Part shown: piece after piece, positions 1-5,155 of the stretch
Position numbering within the stretch: position 1 is the first letter of the stretch
How the letters are laid out: every line of letters begins with the position of its first letter
NCBI GenBank assembly: GCA_029856425.1
Contig: JAHQWZ010000114.1
Span: 1 to 6,238, forward strand
From: Candidatus Thorarchaeota archaeon
GTDB lineage: Archaea > Asgardarchaeota > Thorarchaeia > Thorarchaeales > Thorarchaeaceae
Length of the DNA stretch: 6,238 nt
Direction: 5' to 3'
The notes under the pieces: model-generated
What the model was told of the DNA's origin: nothing
Seen by the model: the letters and a program-made list of their open reading frames with translations, nothing else
The model's database searches: none
Translations under genes and position numbers: made by a program

Positions 1-47
1 AGATTTCCATTGAAGAAATGCTCGAATCAGAGAAGAAATCCATCTAA
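1..47 (+). CDS. C-terminal end of an upstream gene (partial)
   Basis: Reading from base 3, the window opens in a frame that runs without a stop to TAA at 45-47 and encodes ISIEEMLESEKKSI. This charged, helix-like tail is typical of a real C-terminus. The other two forward frames are less convincing: one stops after three codons and the other is Cys/Asn/Arg-rich. Only 14 codons are visible, so no function can be given. The stop lies 19 bases before the ATG of the next gene, whose Shine-Dalgarno sits in the gap, so the two are probably co-transcribed. Confidence 0.6.
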   Translation, partial: ISIEEMLESEKKSI

Positions 48-66
48 TATCTGTTGAGGAACGTGT

Positions 67-954
67 ATGAGGTTACTATCTCTTTCAACTGGATCGCTTT
101 CGCATCTATTAGGAAAAGAATACTATGACTTCAACACAATTGTATCTCTTATGAACACACTCCACAGCCGAGCAGTAATTGATGGTTTCGAATTTCAGAA
201 TATAGCTGAGTGGGATTCAGTTGGCCCACCAAGAGATGAGAATAGAGAAAGTAGTCATATTGGTGCTCGCGCGAGAGCTTGGAAGTCATGTTCAAAATTT
301 ACGATTGATGAATTGGCAAATTCGATCAGAAATACAGGTTTGCCAATTCTATCAGTCCATGCGAATCGAGATGTGGGTATTTGCCTATGCGCAGGTGATG
401 AGGATGACATCGAGAGAGGTAAAGAGCTAATTAATACAACTCTTTCTTTCTGCAATGCTCTAGGATCCAAAGTGGCAGTCTTCCATTTCTGGGATACTTG
501 GACAAGGACGATTGATAATGGATTTCTTTCTGATATACTAGATGATTATCAGCTGAGATTCCCTGACGTCAGAGCTTCTGTAGAAAATGTGCCAACAAGT
601 GTTGACGGTCTCACCCCTTTTGAAATATCAAAACAATTCAATTACATAACCCTCGATACAAGATGGGCCTGCATTTATGATGAGCTTGATAGATACTATG
701 ACCTACTCCCACGAATTGTGAACATACACCTACGCGGTCGTTTGGCTGATGAACAATGGATTTTTGACTCATCTACGCGAACGTTTGATGAAGTTATCAG
801 CTTGATTAGGGATAATTGGCGGTATTCTGGTTTGGTTACTATGGAACCAGAGGGTGGATATCGGGGTGCCACTATAGAGGCTTTGGTCGAAGCTCTAGAA
901 GAACTAAGGATGAAACTTGGCTACCCATCGAGAAAGAGATCCCATCGAGCTTAA
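67..954 (+). CDS. Sugar phosphate isomerase/epimerase-like TIM-barrel protein (xylose isomerase-like / AP endonuclease 2 fold)
   Basis: This 295-residue cytoplasmic protein has the length and layout of the xylose-isomerase-like TIM-barrel superfamily, which includes sugar-phosphate isomerases, epimerases and endonuclease IV. Likely divalent-metal ligands occur in the expected order at strand ends: E173 (SVENV), D197 (TLDTRW), H221 (NIHLRGR) and E260 (TMEPEGG). H98 (SVHANRD) and H140 (AVFHFWD) sit at earlier strands, and E42 (GFEFQ) is near the N-terminus. Family members isomerise or epimerise sugars, polyols or ketoacids. The substrate here cannot be read from sequence, and endonuclease IV activity is unlikely because its full set of metal histidines is not evident. 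The ATG start is supported by GAGG at 56-59, seven bases upstream. No promoter is visible in the short gap, which suggests an operon with the preceding gene. The C-terminal tail (about 285-295) is basic and probably disordered. Confidence 0.82.
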   Translation: MRLLSLSTGSLSHLLGKEYYDFNTIVSLMNTLHSRAVIDGFEFQNIAEWDSVGPPRDENRESSHIGARARAWKSCSKFTIDELANSIRNTGLPILSVHANRDVGICLCAGDEDDIERGKELINTTLSFCNALGSKVAVFHFWDTWTRTIDNGFLSDILDDYQLRFPDVRASVENVPTSVDGLTPFEISKQFNYITLDTRWACIYDELDRYYDLLPRIVNIHLRGRLADEQWIFDSSTRTFDEVISLIRDNWRYSGLVTMEPEGGYRGATIEALVEALEELRMKLGYPSRKRSHRA

Positions 955-982
955 TTTAGAATCACGCTACGTCTTAGGATGA

Positions 983-1087
983 AAAGGCATATCCATCAGG
1001 GATAAGATTATGCAACTAGGAAGAAAGCTCGGACTTGAGATTGTTCGTTTTGGTGAATCAGAACCGTTTATCCATCATCCTGAGTAG
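983..1087 (+). pseudogene. Possible N-terminal remnant of a protein, or a 25-residue small ORF
   Basis: Between an in-frame TGA (980-982) and TAG (1085-1087) lie 34 sense codons that read like a protein start: a helix (IRDKIMQLGRKLG), then LEIVRFGESEPF. An ATG at 1010 with AGGGA (998-1002) seven bases upstream would give a 25-residue peptide. The helix plus xxVRFxxAEPF-like pattern recalls the N-terminus of QueG-like 4Fe-4S (epoxyqueuosine reductase-related) proteins. That resemblance is from memory and weak. No continuation of such a protein is seen in any frame downstream, so if the resemblance is real this is a decayed fragment. Chance cannot be excluded at this length. Confidence 0.25.
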
Positions 1088-1140
1088 ATGCTACTGCTAA
1101 TTATTGATAGTTTGGAGCTAATCCCTTAAGAGAATAAGCT

Positions 1141-1161
1141 ATCTGATTGTCAAAATCAGAT
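1141..1161. repeat. Perfect 8-bp inverted repeat just before the cysteine-rich gene
   Basis: ATCTGATT (1141-1148) and AATCAGAT (1154-1161) are exact reverse complements around a 5-base loop. The hairpin ends four bases before the GAGG ribosome site (1166-1169) of the gene starting at 1179. It could be an operator or a translation-affecting RNA hairpin. It is not followed by a T-run, so it is a poor terminator candidate. Confidence 0.45.
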
Positions 1162-1178
1162 GATTGAGGAATATTAGA

Positions 1179-1673
1179 ATGGCAAATGGCTCCAATCAAC
1201 TCGCAATTGAATGCAGAGCAGGCGAATTATTAGCTGCTATACTAAAGGCTTTAGAAACTGAGAGTGTTGAAGTCAGAAGAAGGGTCATGATGGCGTGCGG
1301 AAAAGAATGCGCCAAGCTCCCCTGTCCTCCTAAGTGGAACATAAGTCTAGATACAGTTACTAAGATTGTTAAAAAAACAAGTGATACTAAAGAACGAATC
1401 GAATTACTGAATCAAGAAGTACCTTGGTGTGCTGAATGGGTCTTTGATGATAATACAATCATTTCAGAATGCTATGAATGCGGATGCTTGCTTGTACAAG
1501 CAGAGCTTGTTAAAGATCGTACAGTTTGGTGTGATTGCTCCATAGGATGGGCAAAAGAAATACTAGAAGCATTGCTTCAATTTTCTGTTCAAGTAGAGCT
1601 TGTTTCTGCAATCGGACGGGGTGACAAGACATGCAAATTTCTTGTGAAGATTCCTTCAAAATCTAATAGTTAG
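1179..1673 (+). CDS. Cysteine-rich protein resembling V4R / L-2-amino-thiazoline-4-carboxylate hydrolase-like families
   Basis: This 164-residue cytoplasmic protein has 11 cysteines (12, 40, 44, 49, 84, 98, 101, 103, 118, 120, 152). They cluster as CGKEC near the N-terminus, CYECGC in the middle and WCDCSIGW at 117-124. The second half (about 115-157) follows a pattern I associate with V4R / ATC-hydrolase-like and related uncharacterised archaeal and bacterial proteins: C-x-C-S-x-G-W, an amphipathic helix, a VQVELVSAIGRGD strand-turn and a final C-x-F-x-V-x-I strand. Such folds bind small hydrophobic or thiol ligands or metals, but the role here is unknown. I prefer the ATG at 1179, which has GAGG at 1166-1169 with nine-base spacing. 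The in-frame TTG at 1164 would place the ribosome site inside the gene. It may be monocistronic, facing the convergent hydrolase gene. Confidence 0.75.
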   Translation: MANGSNQLAIECRAGELLAAILKALETESVEVRRRVMMACGKECAKLPCPPKWNISLDTVTKIVKKTSDTKERIELLNQEVPWCAEWVFDDNTIISECYECGCLLVQAELVKDRTVWCDCSIGWAKEILEALLQFSVQVELVSAIGRGDKTCKFLVKIPSKSNS

Positions 1674-1795
1674 TTGCATTGCATTGGTGATTTTGCGTGG
1701 TATATACACTGAACATATGGACTAGTAAGTCTGTTTCTGATTAGATTCGCAAGAAAGCAATAATGCATAAACAAGGTCTATGAAGCTGGGATTGA
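1674..1795. other. Convergent intergenic spacer
   Basis: These 122 bases separate the stop codons of two converging genes. They contain a short tandem GCATT repeat near 1676-1685 and a GTATATAC palindrome at 1700-1707. No strong stem plus T-run was found. Both genes presumably terminate here, but I cannot place a terminator. Confidence 0.4.
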
Positions 1796-2611
1796 TTATA
1801 TTTGGACTCTCATACCATCATAAGCAAAACGTATTCCGGGATTGTCTCTCTCTAGATCCAATCTCTGTGAGTGACTTAATCCCGCAAGCCATCTCTGGTT
1901 TTCCCAACGATGACAGGAGAGGTGAGTCAAGATACAATCTGGAATGCCTGTGCTCTTACAATACTCAATGGCTTCCTGCACTGTAAAATGCCTCCATTCA
2001 GTATCTATTGAATCGAGCATGGCATCAACAATTAGCAAATCTGCATCCCTAATCCTCAGAGTCGTATCATTTGGAGGAAGCGCTGTGTCAACCAAGTATG
2101 CTACTTTCTTCTCTGAGTTGATTATGAAACCAACACTATTCATTGTGTGTTCTGTCTTCACCACCTCCCACTCTGCATCTGACAGCTCTGCGACATCACT
2201 AGGAACTATCGGATGCAGAACGAGTCGCTCCTTAAGAAAAGCAAGCTCATTATCAAAATGAGTCGCCAGATTCTTTGGGACATAGATATCTATTGGATTC
2301 CAACCATACATAGCTTGTGGATAACCAACTGATCCTAGGCCAGCTATGTGGTCATAATGCCAATGTGTTATGAAGATGTTATCGACTCTGTGTATGTTCT
2401 CACGCTCTAACTGCATCTCCAAGTCCGGTCCAGCATCAATAAGAGTCACTTCCTCGCCTATGATGGCGACTGAGGCTCTTGTTCTACATTGTGAAGGATT
2501 CTTTCGTGCTGCATTGCAGACTTCACACCTACAGAAGAACTGGGGGAGAGTAAAAGGACCCCCAGATCCCAGGAAGATTAGTTCAACTGGTCGCTTTTTT
2601 TCAAAGCTCAT
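1796..2611 (-). CDS. PhnP-like metallo-beta-lactamase-fold phosphodiesterase/hydrolase
   Basis: This 271-residue cytoplasmic enzyme has the complete dinuclear metal site of MBL-fold hydrolases: H83-x-H85-x-D87-H88 (THWHYDHIAGL), H155 (TEHTMNS), D175 (LVDTA) and H230 (LTHLS). The N-terminal LIFLGSGGP and the IDAGPD strand (58-63) are typical. C27-x-C29-x2-C32 just after the first strand matches the structural zinc site that marks the PhnP subgroup (COG1235-like, cyclic phosphodiesterases including 5-phosphoribosyl-1,2-cyclic phosphate hydrolase). Its fourth ligand would be C233 or H234 at the C-terminal end. No phosphonate genes are adjacent, so the gene symbol is withheld and the substrate is open. 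The ATG start has GGAG (2621-2624, minus strand) nine bases upstream. A separate promoter is likely, given a 230-base gap and a candidate TATA box. Confidence 0.88.
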   Translation of the reverse strand: MSFEKKRPVELIFLGSGGPFTLPQFFCRCEVCNAARKNPSQCRTRASVAIIGEEVTLIDAGPDLEMQLERENIHRVDNIFITHWHYDHIAGLGSVGYPQAMYGWNPIDIYVPKNLATHFDNELAFLKERLVLHPIVPSDVAELSDAEWEVVKTEHTMNSVGFIINSEKKVAYLVDTALPPNDTTLRIRDADLLIVDAMLDSIDTEWRHFTVQEAIEYCKSTGIPDCILTHLSCHRWENQRWLAGLSHSQRLDLERDNPGIRFAYDGMRVQI

Positions 2612-2678
2612 TTAGTGACTCTCCAATATGACCCGCTTATTTTTCCACCTACAACAATCCCTATTCACCTAATCATAT

Positions 2679-2693
2679 TCGAGAGCATCTCGA
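2679..2693. repeat. Short inverted repeat near the predicted hydrolase transcription start
   Basis: TCGAGA (2679-2684) and TCTCGA (2688-2693) are exact reverse complements with a three-base centre. It lies between the candidate TATA box and the coding region, where an operator could block initiation. A six-base arm is short enough to arise by chance. Confidence 0.3.
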
Positions 2694-2700
2694 TTCTCCC

Positions 2701-2710
2701 TCTTATAATC
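2701..2710 (-). promoter_or_regulatory. Candidate TATA box for the MBL hydrolase gene
   Basis: The minus strand reads GATTATAAGA here, close to an archaeal TATA element. Transcription would begin about 25 bases further on, near 2680, giving a leader of roughly 70 bases before the ATG at 2611. A small inverted repeat (TCGAGA-GCA-TCTCGA, 2679-2693) overlaps the predicted start site and could be a repressor site. Confidence 0.4.
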
Positions 2711-2841
2711 GCGTAAGTCCGACCTGTAAATAAGTGAAGGATTTTGCTTGAGTTTCTTCAACTCCAAACCCGCATCATTGCCAGTTCAGCTGCAGACAAT
2801 CAATAAGTTATATGACCTTTTTTTCCCGGTTCGAGTCAATA

Positions 2842-3942
2842 CTATCTGTCACCCAGCAAATCCTTAAGCCATCTAAAATAAGCAGAGCTATGTGTCATCC
2901 ATTTCCCATTTGTTGCATCGTATAAATCGTACAAACGTGATGAACCAAAAGACACAGCATTGTGTAGTATCTGGACTGAAAGAGAGTCCATAAGATGACG
3001 CAAGCGATCTAAACCACTAAAGAATCCAACAATATCATTTGCTGATAGTCTAATTCGTAAACCAACTTTGCTTGGTGACTCGATGAATATGTCCAATGTA
3101 TATGGTAACTCATACATACAGGCCAGGATTTGCTTTATGGAGGAAATAGATTCGATGAAACAAATAAGTGTGAGAGTGTCTCTAAAAGGTGTGAAAATGG
3201 GTTTGTATCCTTGTATAACATCATGATTCTCTAATCTCTGGATTCTTCTGCGAACATGTGATATTGAGAGTTCAAGTTTGAGGGATATTTGTTTCTGCGT
3301 TACATTGGGATTTTCGTGGAGCATCTGCAGAAGAGATACATCCTTTGAATCAAATGCAATCTGGGTCTGATTTTCGACATCTAGTTTGACATCACTCTTT
3401 TCATTCTCTAGGATTGAATCTATCTGCTGATGCCAATTACGCCAATTCCATATCCATCTACCATTAGAATCGAACCCAGAGAAATTCCATCCTTTGGTTG
3501 TGTAGCTGAACAGGTCGAAGATCAAATAATCGGAGATTGCTCCCGCATCTCTAAGCACCTCTAATATCTTTAGATTCGCAGTTGGGTTTTCAAGTGGGTA
3601 CACAACATTTGCTAAGAAACCATTCATGGTGCCATAGGTAGATGAATACCAGCCAACAGCTTGAGTCTTCTCAAAGAACTCTGTAGGGAATGGTTTGCTA
3701 CTTGAAGATAGGTCTAGGACTAAAATATTCTCTCCTAGACCGATTTTCTTTTCACGTGTAGAATACCTAAATGGCTGGAGATACCCGTGTGACCTTAAAC
3801 GTGACAGTCGATAACGTAATGTTCTTGGTGGAATCTTCAATCTCTTGCTAAGATCCTTTGTTGTTGTTTTTGGTCCATACTTGTCGAGTGCTCTGACTAT
3901 TCTCATATCCTTATTATCCAAAGAAGCCCGATTCCGCACCAA
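2842..3942 (-). CDS. Duplicated Lrp/AsnC-like transcriptional regulator (two winged-helix plus sensor-like halves)
   Basis: This 366-residue protein contains two AsnC-type winged helices. The first is at about residues 8-58 (LDNKDMRIVRALDKYG..., recognition helix near IPPRTLRYRLSRLRSHGYL). The second is at 197-248 (FDSKDVSLLQMLHENPNVT..., SISHVRRRIQRLENHDVI). Each is followed by about 75 residues with a beta-alpha-beta-beta-alpha-beta feel, resembling the Lrp ligand-sensing (RAM) fold: 71-145 and 255-330. The halves are joined by an unusual tryptophan-rich stretch (148-170, five Trp). Single-unit Lrp proteins are about 150 residues, so this looks like an internal duplication that could act like a built-in dimer. 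The start used is TTG (3942-3940) with AAGGG/GGGTG seven to nine bases upstream, directly after an in-frame TAG. The adjacent GTG at 3939 is equally possible. It is divergent from the PadR-type gene and probably shares its operators. The ligand is unknown. Confidence 0.75.
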   Translation of the reverse strand: MVRNRASLDNKDMRIVRALDKYGPKTTTKDLSKRLKIPPRTLRYRLSRLRSHGYLQPFRYSTREKKIGLGENILVLDLSSSSKPFPTEFFEKTQAVGWYSSTYGTMNGFLANVVYPLENPTANLKILEVLRDAGAISDYLIFDLFSYTTKGWNFSGFDSNGRWIWNWRNWHQQIDSILENEKSDVKLDVENQTQIAFDSKDVSLLQMLHENPNVTQKQISLKLELSISHVRRRIQRLENHDVIQGYKPIFTPFRDTLTLICFIESISSIKQILACMYELPYTLDIFIESPSKVGLRIRLSANDIVGFFSGLDRLRHLMDSLSVQILHNAVSFGSSRLYDLYDATNGKWMTHSSAYFRWLKDLLGDR

Positions 3943-4020
3943 ATTCTAACACCCTTACTGATATTAATTCACTGTGTTTTCGTCGAATGGCCAAATGGAG
4001 TACATGTAATTCTTGGTCTA

Positions 4021-4029
4021 TTATATAAT
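4021..4029 (-). promoter_or_regulatory. Candidate TATA box for the Lrp-like gene
   Basis: The minus strand reads ATTATATAA here. Transcription would start near 4000, leaving a leader of about 57 bases before the TTG at 3942. The first GACGGCAA repeat (4035-4042) begins about six bases upstream of this box, where an activator or a TFB-competing factor could bind. Confidence 0.5.
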
Positions 4030-4032
4030 GCT

Positions 4033-4064
4033 AAGACGGCAAAATTATTAAGTACTTATTGCCC
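4033..4064. repeat. Operator-like inverted repeat, copy 1 (GGCAA-N16-TTGCC)
   Basis: AAGACGGCAA (4033-4042) is repeated exactly at 4080-4089. Its GGCAA (4038-4042) pairs with TTGCC (4059-4063) across 16 bases. A 10-bp palindrome TAAGTACTTA (4049-4058) lies in the spacer. The element is on the upstream side of the leftward TATA box, so it probably acts on the Lrp-like gene. Confidence 0.55.
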
Positions 4065-4079
4065 AAACCGTCAATAGAA

Positions 4080-4112
4080 AAGACGGCAATATAATTTATA
4101 ATATGTTGCCGG
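4080..4112. repeat. Operator-like inverted repeat, copy 2, enclosing the rightward TATA box
   Basis: AAGACGGCAA (4080-4089) faces TTGCCG (4106-4111). The arms CGGCAA and TTGCCG are exact reverse complements with a 16-base spacer, the same spacing as copy 1. The spacer is the TATA element of the PadR-type gene. A dimer bound to both arms would straddle the TATA box, as expected for repression, perhaps by either neighbouring regulator. Confidence 0.6.
4095..4102 (+). promoter_or_regulatory. TATA box of the PadR-type regulator gene
   Basis: TTTATAAT closely matches the archaeal TATA consensus. Initiation would fall near 4125, about 117 bases before the ATG at 4242. The identical octamer recurs at 5126-5133 upstream of the Nudix gene, in both cases inside an inverted repeat. 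Confidence 0.6.
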
Positions 4113-4209
4113 AGTGTGATTATCTTGTCAAATGGGACTTGCTCAGGAAACACTTCAAAGAAACAATATCTACAGATTGAAGTTGAGCAAATAGCTATCG
4201 GAGGTCGAG

Positions 4210-4251
4210 ATGGCGTCACCGGAAAAAGGAAGTCACCTCGAATGGCTCTAA
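4210..4251 (+). other. Possible 13-codon leader ORF overlapping the PadR-type start
   Basis: A strong ribosome site, GGAGGT (4200-4205), lies four bases before an ATG opening a 13-codon frame (MASPEKGSHLEWL). Its TAA (4249-4251) overlaps the start of the PadR-type gene at 4242 in a different frame. Translation of it could be coupled to the regulator. The 4-base spacing is short and there is no independent support, so it may be fortuitous. Confidence 0.25.
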
Positions 4252-5081
4252 AATCACGGATTCAAGATGAAATACTACTTCTCTTGAGTAACGAATCTCT
4301 TCACGGTTATGGTATATGGAATACTGTTTTAGAGAACTATCCTGACATGAGACTCAATACCCTATATCGGTGGATGAACGATTTAGAGGCGAGAGGCTTG
4401 ATTGAAGGGACTATTGAGGTAGGAGTTAGAGGACCGGACCGTAAGGTGTATTTTTTGACTCAGGATGGAAGACAGCGTGTTTTTCTTCTAATTAAAAATG
4501 CATTCAAACTTATGATCGATATATACCGGAAATACAGGTTGTTTTCTACTTTGCACTTCTCAAACCTTTCACAGCTCTCTGAAATCACCTTCTCGAATTC
4601 AAGGGCACTTATCGCACCATTCCACCAATTCCTTGATTCTGATTATGGCCTCATTCAGATTCTGTTTGCTACAATGAGGGGTAGAAGAGTTGATTTCATT
4701 GGAAGATTTCAAGGCATTTCGAATATCCATCCTAAACCACACGCTATGAAGGGGAATATTCAGAACCTCCCTGTCAAGAAAGATGTGTATGGGGACATCT
4801 GGCTTCTAGGAATCCCAAAGAGGAGCTCATTTAGCCCATCAATTGAAGAATGTAAGAGAACTTTGATGAAGGGTGGTACAGTCTTTCTTGCAATTCCCTT
4901 CCTAACCCCACCAATTCGCATGGGTCCTGACTTTGGATCGTTCATCAGTAATAGCATGATGCAGATCTTTCCAGAGCTTGAACTCATGGAATTTCATGAG
5001 ATTGAATCAATCATGAAGAAGCATTTTAGAGAAACTGGGGTGCTTGAACTAGGCACCCTTGTTTTCTGGGGTAAAAAATAA
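4242..5081 (+). CDS. PadR-type winged-helix regulator fused to a degenerate methyltransferase-like domain
   Basis: From the ATG at 4242 this is a 279-residue protein. Residues 3-75 are a PadR winged helix: SRIQDEILLLLSNESLHGYGIW, then LNTLYRWMNDLEARGLIEG, then a wing with RKVYFLTQDGRQ. A helix about 80-100 probably dimerises. Residues about 140-279 follow the second half of a class I SAM-dependent methyltransferase fold: MKGNIQNLPVKKDVYGDIWLL resembles the usual gD-x-x-x-LPf-x5-D segment, IEECKRTLMKGGTVFLAIPF the post-motif helix and strand, and VLELGTLVFWGKK the last strands. The glycine-rich SAM motif I is not recognisable (RRVDFIGRFQGIS stands where it would be), so it may sense a ligand rather than catalyse. 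The nearest purine-rich ribosome-like signal (AAAAAGGA, ending 4230) is 11 bases upstream. An in-frame GTG at 4116 is possible but disfavoured by the TATA position. It probably autoregulates through the enclosing inverted repeat. Confidence 0.72.
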   Translation: MALKSRIQDEILLLLSNESLHGYGIWNTVLENYPDMRLNTLYRWMNDLEARGLIEGTIEVGVRGPDRKVYFLTQDGRQRVFLLIKNAFKLMIDIYRKYRLFSTLHFSNLSQLSEITFSNSRALIAPFHQFLDSDYGLIQILFATMRGRRVDFIGRFQGISNIHPKPHAMKGNIQNLPVKKDVYGDIWLLGIPKRSSFSPSIEECKRTLMKGGTVFLAIPFLTPPIRMGPDFGSFISNSMMQIFPELELMEFHEIESIMKKHFRETGVLELGTLVFWGKK

Positions 5082-5104
5082 GTACACTACCTATTTCGAC
5101 AACC

Positions 5105-5155
5105 TCAAAGAAAAACTATCCAAAATTTATAATCGTAGAGATAGTTCTTCTTTGA
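5105..5155. repeat. 16-bp inverted repeat (15/16) enclosing a TATA box
   Basis: The left arm TCAAAGAAAAACTATC (5105-5120) and right arm GATAGTTCTTCTTTGA (5140-5155) are reverse complements at 15 of 16 positions. The single mismatch would be a G-U pair in a minus-strand RNA. The 19-base spacer contains TTTATAAT. Arms this long are very unlikely by chance. It begins 24 bases after the PadR-type stop and could be an operator for the Nudix gene, a transcript-end hairpin, or both. Confidence 0.75.
5126..5133 (+). promoter_or_regulatory. Candidate TATA box for the Nudix gene
   Basis: TTTATAAT lies in the spacer of the 5105-5155 inverted repeat. Transcription would start near 5156, giving a long leader of roughly 145 bases. 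No better TATA box was seen closer to the ATG at 5300. Confidence 0.45.

Larger units (their letters stand above)
955..1178. other. Intergenic region with a possible gene remnant and a hairpin
   Basis: No full-length gene fits this 224-base gap. It holds a 34-codon open stretch resembling a protein N-terminus (983-1087, listed separately), a 14-codon frame with no convincing ribosome site (1088-1129), and a perfect 8-bp hairpin (1141-1161, listed separately). No strong archaeal TATA box is obvious. Weak AT-rich candidates such as TAATTATT near 1096 could serve the downstream gene, but I would not call them. Confidence 0.5.
2669..2785 (-). pseudogene. Unassigned short open frame between the hydrolase and Lrp-like genes
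   Basis: On the minus strand, after a TGA (2786-2788), 38 sense codons stay open to TAG (2669-2671). The latter part has a protein-like charged composition: ELKKLKQNP, then LIYRSDLRDYKRENRDALEYD. There is no ATG in frame. A TTG at 2767-2765 could start a 32-residue peptide, but no good ribosome site precedes it. It may be the tail of a decayed gene, a small protein, or chance. The candidate TATA box for the hydrolase gene lies inside it, which argues against it being an active gene. Confidence 0.2.
3943..4241. promoter_or_regulatory. Divergent control region between the Lrp-like and PadR-type genes
   Basis: This 299-base region contains a leftward TATA box (4021-4029), a rightward TATA box (4095-4102) and two copies of GGCAA-N16-TTGCC. 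It also holds a leader of about 115 bases before the PadR-type start at 4242, with two tiny frames (4132-4194 and 4210-4251). An open frame from a GTG at 4116 runs into the PadR-type gene. That GTG lies upstream of the expected transcription start (about 4125), and the residues it adds do not resemble a domain, so I treat the stretch as non-coding. Confidence 0.6.

Noticed and set aside
266..275. CTCGCGCGAG palindrome inside the TIM-barrel gene.
   Set aside because: A single short palindrome within a conserved coding region with no repeated copies or regulatory context.
1164..1178. TTG at 1164 as the start of the cysteine-rich gene.
   Set aside because: The GAGG ribosome site (1166-1169) would then be inside the gene, whereas it is well spaced for the ATG at 1179.
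1944..2615. Forward-strand open frames opposite the MBL hydrolase.
   Set aside because: They are low-complexity Ser/Thr-rich shadows of a clearly conserved enzyme on the other strand.
2817..2824. T-run near the end of the Lrp-like gene as its terminator.
   Set aside because: The run is T on the plus strand. The Lrp-like gene is read from the minus strand, where it is an A-run, so it cannot be that gene's U-tract.
2825..2840. GGTTCGAGTC resembles a tRNA T-loop and might mark a tRNA remnant or attachment site.
   Set aside because: The flanking five-base arms are not complementary, and no anticodon arm or acceptor stem could be found around it.
4116..4241. GTG at 4116 as the start of the PadR-type gene, adding 42 residues.
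   Set aside because: It lies upstream of the transcription start expected from the TATA box at 4095-4102, and the added residues do not resemble a domain. The PadR domain begins right after the ATG at 4242.
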